From assembly GCF_021729145.1 (NCBI RefSeq), contig NZ_JAJSLW010000004.1, positions 124,001 through 188,000 of the forward strand: a DNA stretch of 64,000 nt, in the 5' to 3' direction. This DNA is from Membranihabitans maritimus (lineage in GTDB: Bacteria > Bacteroidota > Bacteroidia > Chitinophagales > Saprospiraceae). Positions 16,390 to 24,450 of this stretch are shown here, piece by piece. The number at the start of each line of letters is the position of its first letter. The stretch's first letter is position 1. The notes below the pieces were generated by a model that saw nothing but the letters and a program-made list of their open reading frames with translations, was not told where the DNA came from and did no database searches. The position numbers were made by a program, and so were the translations under genes.

Positions 16390-18195
16390 TTAGTTCTTGG
16401 CGTCTTCCGCCATTGTACTTGTGCGAACTAATTCCATATACTCGTCTAAATGCTTTTCATACACATCCCGCGGATTAATATCATATTTTTCACAAACCGA
16501 GGCCGCCAACCCTACCGCTGCACCCATTTGGCCTGTCGTCCGCATCACCCGCGGACCACCCAACCCTACATGGGAACAACTAAAACAGCGGCCTGCCATA
16601 AACAAATTGCTGATGTTTTTGGAATATAAGCTGCGATAAGGTATATAGTACATGTCCGTTTTATAAAACATCGCTTTGGAAAGAAAATCGGGTTTCGTCG
16701 CGTCTTTCAGATCCTGTTGGTAGTGGACATCCACCTCCCTCACTTCTTTCACAACCGCATCCTCAAATTCACGTCCGCTTTTCGCATCGTTGAATGTGAA
16801 AATATAATCCCCTACCAATCGCCTCGATTCGCGCTTCCCAACCAAATACGATATCCACTCAAAACGAAGCCTTTCTGACCCCTCCTTTTGCTTCTCATTA
16901 GCAAAGGAGCCGTATATCGCCCGAAGCATATGATCCCGGATTTGTTCCGCATCGTGGATCTGGTGAACATCCGCACTCGAATATTCCCAATACCATTCTC
17001 CATGTGCTGCCGCATGATCACCCGCAACTTCCATAGCCCACGGAACTTCAGGAAATTCATAGTCCTTATCATCTCTATATACCCTCCATAAAACCGAAGA
17101 GCCCATCACCGCACCATCCGGCTCCTCCGGACTCCATAATTCACCAAATTCATCCCAGCCTTCATCAAATTTATCCACACTTTCCCGTCCGTACATAAAG
17201 TCCGCTCCGGCCCAAAATCCAATCCAGCCATCACCGGTACAGTCAGCAAAAAGAGGAGCCTCAAAACGTATACGGTTACCTTCCGAAGTATGCCTTGCAT
17301 CGACGGAAGTAATCGTATTGTCCTTGGCATTGGCATCGTATGCACGGTAGTTCAGATACAGGTCTATATTGTCGTATTTCTCCACATTCTTGTGCCGTTT
17401 CATATCTTCCGCATACGCTTCCGGTGAACCATTCGGATAATGCTTCGTATCCAGCATTCTCAGAATTCGTTCAAAATATCCGTAAATACCCAGCGTGTGT
17501 ACCCGGATTTCACTACTCGCATTGCCCCCAAGGACCGGTCGATCATGAATCAATGCCACTTTCAACCCCTGTTCCGCAGCTGCAATGGCATTGGCACAAC
17601 CCGCAATTCCTCCCCCTACTACAACATAATCATATTTTTTTGTAAGCTCAGGAGCATTTTTCATGTTGAGTACTTCCATTCGCCATTGAGCCAATTCTTC
17701 CCCACGTGCCGGTGGTGCCACTTTTTCACTGCTAAAATATAGCGCGTCACAACGACCATCAAATCCCGTCAGATCTATTAACTCCACATTAGTCCTGGCA
17801 CTTCTAATATCAATCTCTCCGCCATATTCCCAGGACCACCCCGGTGTCAATCCAAATTCCTGGTCTAGCACCTCATCTCCCACCTTCACACGAAATCGAC
17901 CGGGTGCCTCCCAGTCCCCCGGTACCCAGTTCTTCGTCCGAACCCATACGTGGTATTTCCCCTCACCTGGAAATTGAACTTCCATTTGTGCGTTTTCTAC
18001 CGGTTCTCCCAGTCCGTGTGCCAGCAAATACGGAGACCCCATTTGCTCTACAAATTGAGGGTCAACTACCCATCCCCCTTTCCCGTCAAAACTTTCAGCT
18101 TCTATTAGAAAGGATTGAGAAAATGCCGCGGTCTGAAACGACAGCAGACAAATAAAAATGCTAAAAATTGGGAGTCGACCGGATTTCTTTGCCAA
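16390..18195 (-). CDS. Exported FAD-dependent oxidoreductase (PF12831-like) with N-terminal carbohydrate-binding-like domain
   Basis: From the TTG at 18195 the protein begins MAKKSGRLPIFSIFICLLSF...AFSQ, a good Sec signal peptide. A beta-sandwich follows (EAESFDGKGGW, KYHVWVRTKNWVPGDWEAPGRFRV, WSWEYGG, VELIDLTGFDGRCDALYFS) that resembles CBM6/35-type modules. The FAD fold starts with YDYVVVGGGIAGCANAIAAAEQG and the family mark DRPVLGGNASSEIR. YRSLYSKNISNLFMAGRCFSCSHVGLGGPRVMRT is the second conserved block. The frame is open to 18324, but the extra 43 codons run through a REP hairpin and the tail of a decayed transposase, so the longer start is unlikely. Reaction unknown; oxidation of a glycan or sugar on the cell surface or in the periplasm is inferred from domains and locus. 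Confidence 0.8.
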   Translation of the reverse strand: MAKKSGRLPIFSIFICLLSFQTAAFSQSFLIEAESFDGKGGWVVDPQFVEQMGSPYLLAHGLGEPVENAQMEVQFPGEGKYHVWVRTKNWVPGDWEAPGRFRVKVGDEVLDQEFGLTPGWSWEYGGEIDIRSARTNVELIDLTGFDGRCDALYFSSEKVAPPARGEELAQWRMEVLNMKNAPELTKKYDYVVVGGGIAGCANAIAAAEQGLKVALIHDRPVLGGNASSEIRVHTLGIYGYFERILRMLDTKHYPNGSPEAYAEDMKRHKNVEKYDNIDLYLNYRAYDANAKDNTITSVDARHTSEGNRIRFEAPLFADCTGDGWIGFWAGADFMYGRESVDKFDEGWDEFGELWSPEEPDGAVMGSSVLWRVYRDDKDYEFPEVPWAMEVAGDHAAAHGEWYWEYSSADVHQIHDAEQIRDHMLRAIYGSFANEKQKEGSERLRFEWISYLVGKRESRRLVGDYIFTFNDAKSGREFEDAVVKEVREVDVHYQQDLKDATKPDFLSKAMFYKTDMYYIPYRSLYSKNISNLFMAGRCFSCSHVGLGGPRVMRTTGQMGAAVGLAASVCEKYDINPRDVYEKHLDEYMELVRTSTMAEDAKN

Positions 18196-18203
18196 TATCC
18201 AAA

Positions 18204-18269
18204 GACCCCATAGGGGTCGGAATATGTTAGCCAATAAAGTAACCCATAATTTCGACCTCAGAGAGGTCG
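18204..18269 (+). repeat. REP element, copy 1 (two hairpins)
   Basis: Hairpin GACCCC-ata-GGGGTC (18204-18218), then the conserved core AATATGTTAG (18221-18230), then hairpin CGACCTC-aga-GAGGTCG (18253-18269). The inverse arrangement occurs on the other side of the transposase gene. It lies 9 bases upstream of the inferred TTG start of the FAD oxidoreductase. Confidence 0.8.
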
Positions 18270-18283
18270 CACTAATTACCTGT

Positions 18284-18746
18284 CTAATCCAAAAAATCAA
18301 ATACGTATTCATTATTAAAATCAATTTTATACTCTTTTAAAAAAACTAAATATTCATCTCTGAAGTTAACCATTTTATGGTGTTCTTCCTGTTGCATTAT
18401 ATATTGCATATATCGCTTCCTTTTCCCTATAACCATGAGAAAACACTCCATAACCCGATTGCCATTCAAATTTAAATCGAGTTAATTTTCGATTTTTTAT
18501 AAATTCATTGCTTGATTTTTTGATTTCCCTCACCAAATCACTAATCAATTCCTTCCCTTTGTAGTCAAAAAACAAATGAACGTGGTCAAAACTACCGTTT
18601 ACGGCCAGGGAATAATTCCCTCGCTTATTTAATGCGGCCGCCATATATGCAAAGACATCACTACGCCAAGGTTTTCTTAACAATGCCCTCCGGTTCTTTA
18701 CGGCAAAAATAATTTGCAGGTATATTTTTGAATACTTGTTGGCCAT
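18284..18746 (-). pseudogene. REP-associated tyrosine transposase (Y1/IS200-like), frameshifted
   Basis: The first frame (18746-18375) gives a Y1_Tnp domain: NKYSKIYLQIIFAVKNRRALL, the HUH pair His55-x-His57 in FDHVHLFF, and FEWQSGYGVFSHGYREKEAIY, then falls off into a stop. The normal continuation QEEHHKMVNFRDEYLVFLKEYKIDF is found in the +1 frame and ends at 18284. Skipping a single base near 18400-18410 restores a roughly 154-residue protein of usual length, with the catalytic Tyr expected in the AYIMQQEEHH segment. The gene is flanked by inverted REP elements, as is typical of RAYTs. It is probably inactive unless the shift is programmed or is a sequencing artefact. Confidence 0.85.
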
Positions 18747-18793
18747 AATTTTTTTGGTAATTAAATTAATATAAAATATTGAAACAGATAATC

Positions 18794-18859
18794 CGACCCC
18801 TATCGGGTCGATTGTCTTATATAATTTTTTCTAACATATTAAGACCCTACCCGGGTCTT
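18794..18859 (-). repeat. REP element, copy 2 (inverse of copy 1)
   Basis: Read on the minus strand: hairpin AAGACCC...GGGTCTT (18859-18841), core AATATGTTAG (18840-18831), AT-rich spacer, then hairpin CGACCC...GGGTCG (18810-18794). The order and core match copy 1 in the opposite orientation, so the transposase gene sits between two inverted REPs. Confidence 0.8.
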
Positions 18860-18947
18860 TACGTTCACCAATTAAACAACTTCTTTCTGTTTCAACTGGA
18901 TAATTAAAAATCTGACCTCAGCTCCAACAGATATTATCTCAGATTAT

Positions 18948-20405
18948 TTACTTATCATCCTCAACAAGCTGAAATACTTTTCTCTTTAATTCCAGAATCC
19001 GAGCTTCGTTTCTCATATTCGAATCTTCTCCGTACTTTTTAAAAACCTGGACAATTTCATCCGAATCCCGTTCCATCCCCCTATCTTTTATCTCCTTCGT
19101 AAAATGGTTCAGCGTTCTAAGCATACGGTCCAGTGCAATGGAAAAATCCGGGTCCCTTGCCAGGTTGTGTAATTCAAATGGGTCAGAAGAAACATCATAT
19201 AATTCTTCCGCCACCATGGGTTCAACAAGCTTTTTTTGGTCGGGATTTAATTGTCCTTTTTCATTCATTATATTCAACAAATGGTATATAGGATGCCGTC
19301 CCTTCCGATGGGCAGTTGAAGTTGAATTCACAGAAAAATCATGATGATAATTTCGTATATATTTGTATTTTTCATTGCGTATCATCCTGGACTTAAAATG
19401 GATTTCCCCGATCCGATCGGCCGCTGCCCAGACAAATTCCCTTCCTTCAGGTTCATCCAATATAGAAATACCTTGTGTTCTGACAGAACCCGCCCCGGCC
19501 AAGCCCAAAGTGGTAGCAGTAACATCAATTAAGCTAAACAAGGATTCATTTTGCCCTTGTAGACCGAGTTTTAACCGAAGATTATCATCTAAAGTTGATA
19601 TTATTAACGGTACCTGAATCCCTGAATCATAGAGATAATTTTTTGCACGGGTCATTGGCCGTCCATGATCTGAAAAGAAAAATATAAGTGTATTTCTATC
19701 CAGGCCACTCTCCTTTAAATCTTCAACTATCTTCCCGATCTGGCGATCCATTACTTGAATAGATTCGTAATAATTGGCGAAGTCTTTCCTGGCTACAACG
19801 TGATCCGGATAGTATGGAGGAACGATAACTTCATCCGGATTTACAGGATATTCCTCATCTTGTTCAAAAGGACGGTGCGTTAACCTCAGGTTGATCCTGG
19901 CAAAGAAGGGTTGATCCGAATCCAATTCTTCCCATTTTTCAAAATCGTACGAATCGGTATTGTATTTGAATAGCCAATCCGTCTTTCCATTCCCCGGAAA
20001 AGATTTAATGTTAGCCGTTTGGTATCCAAACTCTTTTAAATGGATATGAATAGGGTCAATGGAATCCGGAAGGGCCGGCTTTAGTTCATCCGGATAACGC
20101 ATATGGTGTGCCCCCAGGTAATTTTGATAAAACCCGGTCACAAAAGCGGTACGGCTGGGCGAACAGGCAACACCCGTTGCAAAAACATTAGACAATCGTA
20201 ATCCTTGATCAGCCAATCCATCAATATTAGGTGTCTTAACTAAATTATTACCGTAACATCCTAAATCGGGAGACAGGTCTTCAATGATGATCCAGAGAAT
20301 GTTGGGCTTATTGCCTAATTGTTGGCTTATAACAATCCCGGTAGGACAGACAAAAATCACCAGGAAAACATAAAACAAGATACTATTTCTCCGATTTAAT
20401 TTCAT
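18948..20405 (-). CDS. Sulfatase (type I, formylglycine-dependent), exported
   Basis: 485 residues from the ATG at 20405, which begins MKLNRRNSILFYVFLVIFVC, a signal peptide. The ATG at 20444 would overlap the upstream gene and lacks this fit. N-terminal NILWIIIEDLSPDLGCYG holds the calcium-binding Asp. The formylglycine site is Cys81 in CSPSR. Later motifs are GKTDW, FFFSDHGRP (metal-binding Asp-His) and YDSGIQVPLII. It resembles the sulfatases of marine and gut Bacteroidota that act on sulfated glycans or heparan-like saccharides. It starts 4 bases after the stop of the repeat-family gene upstream, so it is co-transcribed with the SusCD locus. It implies that the glycan substrate is sulfated. 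Confidence 0.92.
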   Translation of the reverse strand: MKLNRRNSILFYVFLVIFVCPTGIVISQQLGNKPNILWIIIEDLSPDLGCYGNNLVKTPNIDGLADQGLRLSNVFATGVACSPSRTAFVTGFYQNYLGAHHMRYPDELKPALPDSIDPIHIHLKEFGYQTANIKSFPGNGKTDWLFKYNTDSYDFEKWEELDSDQPFFARINLRLTHRPFEQDEEYPVNPDEVIVPPYYPDHVVARKDFANYYESIQVMDRQIGKIVEDLKESGLDRNTLIFFFSDHGRPMTRAKNYLYDSGIQVPLIISTLDDNLRLKLGLQGQNESLFSLIDVTATTLGLAGAGSVRTQGISILDEPEGREFVWAAADRIGEIHFKSRMIRNEKYKYIRNYHHDFSVNSTSTAHRKGRHPIYHLLNIMNEKGQLNPDQKKLVEPMVAEELYDVSSDPFELHNLARDPDFSIALDRMLRTLNHFTKEIKDRGMERDSDEIVQVFKKYGEDSNMRNEARILELKRKVFQLVEDDK

Positions 20406-20409
20406 ATAA

Positions 20410-22890
20410 TTATTTATACTCCAGCCACGCTGTAGCCTCCGCATCGCGATCTGTCACAAAGCGAATCCATCGCGATTGGAAAGACTCTGGAAATTTATAG
20501 TCAAATGACGCTCCTGCATCCAATGTAACTTCTCTATAATTCATCCATGGTCCATGGCCAACGGGTTCTACCTGGATGGTATATTTTACGGGTCCTTCAC
20601 TGTGATTGGTCAGCTTCAATTCTCTTTCGTCATAGAATCCAATAAGGTAAGGGTCAGAAGGTGCACCAGCCTTTACCGGGGTATTTTTCCAGGGCCCACC
20701 ACTGCCGGTAGGTTTACCAAGCTTCCAAAGATCATCTATGGTTCCTGCCCATACTTTAGCTTCCCCATCTTCCGATTGGATAATATGCTCCCCATTTTGA
20801 GCATTTTCTGTTATTCCGGTCATAACTAATAGGCCTCTATACGAAGCATAATCATGAATTCTATAATTATGTGAAGCTACAGGTCTTACTTTAGCATAAC
20901 CATCTGCATTCTCAGCTGGCAACTCGTAAAAACTTCCATGTACGCTCAGTAAATCTCTTTCTGTTGCCACTTCCCTGCAAATTCGCAACGTATTATTTTT
21001 TATACGGTCTGTAAAACTTTCATTGCCCTTCGGCAACCGCCATCTGCGTCCTTTATCGTCAATTATTAGAACAGAAGCTTCATCCACAGAGACTACATTT
21101 TCCGGAATAGCAAATTTATTTCGAATAAAATCAGCGGTTTCCGTATCGGCTTTTCTGACCAGGTTCAATTTTCCGTCCAATTCATAATATCCTCTCTCTG
21201 AAAAATCATTTCCATTCCATTCCCCTGCGAGAATACCCAAAGCCCTGCGATTGTCCCCCAATCCATATAGCAAACCTCCAGTAGACTTTTCGTCGTTGAC
21301 TTGTGAAAGTCCTTTAAAGATCGGGTTCGGTGATTCGATTCTGTCATCAATATCGTTATAGGTAAAATGCACTGTAGCTTCTGTAGAATTATTAACACTT
21401 ACCCGCACCCATTCTCCGGATTGCTCTTCATTGAAAACATATTCTTTACTCGATTGAGCCGGAACGGTTAAATTTTCAAGTTTGGACCAGTTGTTATTTC
21501 CTTCTACATCACATTCAAAGGAAAATGTGACTTCGTTATCACCACCATTGTGAATCCATACAGACCTTTCTTCCCATCCGGCAAACAAAAAGGGTTCAGA
21601 AACTTCGCCCCCTACTACTCTTTCTTTGAGCCATACCCCTCCCTCTGCTGTTACAGGCCCTTGTTTGTCCGGGGCATCAAGGGATGTAAACCAAAGGTTG
21701 GAGTTGGATTGACCCGGGCCTTCAATATCTCCTTTTGCTTTCCTTTTATTTAAAAATTCTTTCTGTGCCGAATCATCACAACCGAATACCAGACGTTCAT
21801 TCCAACGGGCAAAATCTCCTATTACTTTTAGGTAAGCAGACCGCGGACGAATACCGGCATTAGCCCCAGGTTTGAAAGTTCCAGGAAACTTCCAGAACAT
21901 TCCGTGCATCGTCATCAGATAATCTGGATTTTGTTTCGTTCCTATATCTCTTATCCTCGGCCATTCGGTGTTCCATCCATGCGCACCATCATAGCTGTGG
22001 CTAGCTTTTGGTAAACGGTAAAAAGACCATTCACCATTTGATCGCGCACCTACCAACACAGATTTATGATCCCATCCTGTGGCCCAGATAGGGTCTGTTT
22101 CCGGGTTTTTATTACCGTGAATTCCCCCAGGGCCTGTCACTTCTACGAATTGATTCCGTCGGATTAATTTCCAATCACTCCCATCGTACTCATACAATGC
22201 TCCCGACTCTATATCAAAATCTTTTAATGCCTGTTGACCTGTTTCACCATTATTAGAATACACCAAAACCCCCTGTCCCGAATACAAGCCTTTTCCATGA
22301 GCTCCCTTTAACAACTCTGCCTCTTGAGCCATTTCACCTTTTTTCCGATTGACATTTCCATCTTCAAAAAGCATCATTGGTTCAAGTGTATTGACATCTA
22401 CTTCATAAAATCCCTCTTCCATAGTCCCGAAGTAAATCTCTTCTGCTGGATTTGTCAAGTGTCGCGCCAGTCCTGTATGCCTGCCCGGCATTTCTTCATA
22501 TGGTATGGCCCGCACATTCCGGTCTTCGTCAATGGCATAAGGACCGATAAATAGTTGATTACTCTCCTTATGAATCATCCGGTTGGCCGGTGTTCCCCCG
22601 ATACTCTCATCTCTTACAATTTGTTCAAGATCAGGCGTTATTTCGTACAATTTATCAGAAGAACCAAAGGGTAAGTGAGGACCATATGTAATTACCCACA
22701 ACCGGTCTGCCCAGGGAACAACAGCACCTGTTCCACATTCCCCTTCATTATTGTAATATGCCAGGTGGGGGTAAATGCCGCTAATATGTCGAGGCGCTTT
22801 TTCTTTTTTCTGTACACTATTGTTTTGACAAGAAAGGAATATACTTAATCCAATAACTATATAAATACTTTTTAAAATTTTTTCTCTCAT
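20410..22890 (-). CDS. Lipoprotein with two copies of an unrecognised repeat unit (beta-propeller-like)
   Basis: 826 residues. A signal ending IFLSC at residues 17-21 suggests a surface lipoprotein. The first half (about residues 37-515) begins SGIYPHL, VVPWADRLWVITY, ANRMIH, and continues with WATGWDHKS, FYRLPKASHSYDG, MTMHGMFWKFPG and a beta module ending in VHFTYN. The second half repeats the later part of the plan (RRWRLPKG, REVATERDLLSVHGSFYELP, RPVASHNYRIHDYASYRGLLVMTG, LWKLGKPTGSGGPW, and an end module to AWLEYK). The next upstream gene has the same unit once. The many Trp/Tyr and short repeats suggest a propeller with a C-terminal sandwich, perhaps a glycan-binding or hydrolytic protein. 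I do not recognise a CAZy family. Confidence 0.65.
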   Translation of the reverse strand: MREKILKSIYIVIGLSIFLSCQNNSVQKKEKAPRHISGIYPHLAYYNNEGECGTGAVVPWADRLWVITYGPHLPFGSSDKLYEITPDLEQIVRDESIGGTPANRMIHKESNQLFIGPYAIDEDRNVRAIPYEEMPGRHTGLARHLTNPAEEIYFGTMEEGFYEVDVNTLEPMMLFEDGNVNRKKGEMAQEAELLKGAHGKGLYSGQGVLVYSNNGETGQQALKDFDIESGALYEYDGSDWKLIRRNQFVEVTGPGGIHGNKNPETDPIWATGWDHKSVLVGARSNGEWSFYRLPKASHSYDGAHGWNTEWPRIRDIGTKQNPDYLMTMHGMFWKFPGTFKPGANAGIRPRSAYLKVIGDFARWNERLVFGCDDSAQKEFLNKRKAKGDIEGPGQSNSNLWFTSLDAPDKQGPVTAEGGVWLKERVVGGEVSEPFLFAGWEERSVWIHNGGDNEVTFSFECDVEGNNNWSKLENLTVPAQSSKEYVFNEEQSGEWVRVSVNNSTEATVHFTYNDIDDRIESPNPIFKGLSQVNDEKSTGGLLYGLGDNRRALGILAGEWNGNDFSERGYYELDGKLNLVRKADTETADFIRNKFAIPENVVSVDEASVLIIDDKGRRWRLPKGNESFTDRIKNNTLRICREVATERDLLSVHGSFYELPAENADGYAKVRPVASHNYRIHDYASYRGLLVMTGITENAQNGEHIIQSEDGEAKVWAGTIDDLWKLGKPTGSGGPWKNTPVKAGAPSDPYLIGFYDERELKLTNHSEGPVKYTIQVEPVGHGPWMNYREVTLDAGASFDYKFPESFQSRWIRFVTDRDAEATAWLEYK

Positions 22891-22914
22891 ATAATTTATG
22901 ATCTAATAATTTAA

Positions 22915-24357
22915 TTAATTATAAATGAAATAAGCAGTAGCATTACAATCCGTATCAGCCTTTATCCGCGCCCAATGAGCACTAAAACCCTCCGGAAAAG
23001 TAACCGCTTCGTATTCATTCCCTTCAACAGATATTGTTTTGTAATTAACAAAATCACCATTCCCGATAAAATCAACTTGAAGCACAAAATTTACCCCCGA
23101 ACGACTATTGTTTTTAACATGTAGTACTTTTTGGTCAAATCCATACATTAAATAAGGGTCCGAAATCTCATTCGCCTGTATTTCATCATTCATCCAAACC
23201 CCTCCAGTACCTGATGGTTTGCCAAAAGACCACAAGTCATCTGTTTTCCCAAACCATAATCCTGCTTGCGGTTGACCGGCTAAAGGATTGCGATCCTGGG
23301 GACCAAATTTCATCGGTGTAGCTTGATTTCCTGCTAAGACAAGCATTCCTCTCCATGAACAAAAGTCCGGGATGATCCGTAAATGACTGGACACAGGTCT
23401 TATGGCCCACAATTCATCACCATATGTATGCATTCCTATTTCATAGAACAAACCGTGACAATCCATCAAGGCACGCTCTGTTTCCACTTCGCGGACACGC
23501 ATCCATTCGGTACAACTAGTCTGGTCGAAAGTTCGACTTCCTTTAGGAAGCCTATATCTCTTCCATTTCCCATTAATAAATACACGCATAATGGCAGAAG
23601 CTTTATCCCAGCCTGTGGCAATAATGGGCTGGCCAAAAGATCCTGCAGCCCAAACTTCCGTAAATGCTGTCTCTTCCAATATCTTCCATTCACCACTGCC
23701 GTCCCACTCTGCCAATCGACCGGCACTCCAATCCCCTGAGTAATCCATTTCATTATAACTATTATTGCAAACAACAACTCGACCCTGAGCTGTAAATCCA
23801 CTCTTAAAATGAGGTTTGGATCCTTTCGGTTCCTGTAATTCATCCATTAACTGAAACAAGCGGGTTACTTCCAGTGTGTGCACATCAACTTCAAAAAATT
23901 CCCCTTCCATGGCCAGGTAATACAACTTATTTTCCGGATCTGCCAGATGAGTCATTGTTGCCGCCAGTCGATGATTTTTAAATTCCTCAATTAAGCGGAC
24001 ATCCCCCAGGGTGTCAATTAAATAAGGTCCAATCGCCAATTGCATACTCGGAGTATGAATTAACCTGTTGGCATAAGTACCGACTACGCTCTTTGGATGT
24101 TGCTTCAGTTCCAGGTTTTCATCCACTTCATACAAACCAGTTCCACTCCCTGTACCGGAGAGATGCGCCACATAAGTTACTGCCCATAGCCGATTAGCCC
24201 ACGGCATTACCGCTCCTATCCCTGCTTCAGTACGTGGATAGTGATCAGCAGTCATAGTCAAATGGGGGTATATTCCGCTAACATTGTCGTGTTGCCCGTA
24301 AATATTATAACCCGACAAAAAAAAGAAAAAAGTCAATAATATATATTTATAGTACAT
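22915..24357 (-). CDS. Secreted protein, single copy of the same unrecognised repeat unit
   Basis: 480 residues; the signal peptide (MYYKYILLTFFFFLSGYNIYGQ) is cleaved by signal peptidase I rather than lipidated. Landmarks shared with the downstream paralog: SGIYPHL, VMPWANRLWAVTY, GLYEVDENLE, YANRLIH, IATGWDKAS, KRYRLPKGSRTFD, MDCHGLFYEIG, RPVSSHLRIIPDFCSWRGMLVLAG, LWSFGKPSGTGGVW, and a C-terminal beta module ending TAYFIYN. It directly follows SusD in the transcript after a strong hairpin, the place where surface glycan-binding proteins or surface enzymes are usually encoded. Function unknown; it may bind or cleave the sulfated glycan of this locus. Confidence 0.65.
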   Translation of the reverse strand: MYYKYILLTFFFFLSGYNIYGQHDNVSGIYPHLTMTADHYPRTEAGIGAVMPWANRLWAVTYVAHLSGTGSGTGLYEVDENLELKQHPKSVVGTYANRLIHTPSMQLAIGPYLIDTLGDVRLIEEFKNHRLAATMTHLADPENKLYYLAMEGEFFEVDVHTLEVTRLFQLMDELQEPKGSKPHFKSGFTAQGRVVVCNNSYNEMDYSGDWSAGRLAEWDGSGEWKILEETAFTEVWAAGSFGQPIIATGWDKASAIMRVFINGKWKRYRLPKGSRTFDQTSCTEWMRVREVETERALMDCHGLFYEIGMHTYGDELWAIRPVSSHLRIIPDFCSWRGMLVLAGNQATPMKFGPQDRNPLAGQPQAGLWFGKTDDLWSFGKPSGTGGVWMNDEIQANEISDPYLMYGFDQKVLHVKNNSRSGVNFVLQVDFIGNGDFVNYKTISVEGNEYEAVTFPEGFSAHWARIKADTDCNATAYFIYN

Positions 24358-24379
24358 TTTATGTTCGTTGATTCGAAAA

Positions 24380-24423
24380 GACCGGACTTTTCCTCATAGT
24401 TGTGAAGGGAAAAAAGCCCGGTC
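24380..24423 (-). terminator. Hairpin between susD and downstream genes
   Basis: On the minus strand GACCGG pairs with CCGGTC around an AT-rich, partly paired arm (…CTTTTTTCCC / GGAAAAG…), and TTTT follows. Such post-susD hairpins commonly stabilise the susCD part of the transcript and reduce read-through to the next genes. Confidence 0.6.
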
Positions 24424-24450
24424 AGTTTTTCCAATTAATTTGATTATTTT

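Noticed and set aside
18195-18324. Extended N-terminus of the FAD oxidoreductase
   Set aside because: The 43 extra codons translate a REP hairpin and the 3' end of the dead transposase; the signal peptide begins after the TTG at 18195.
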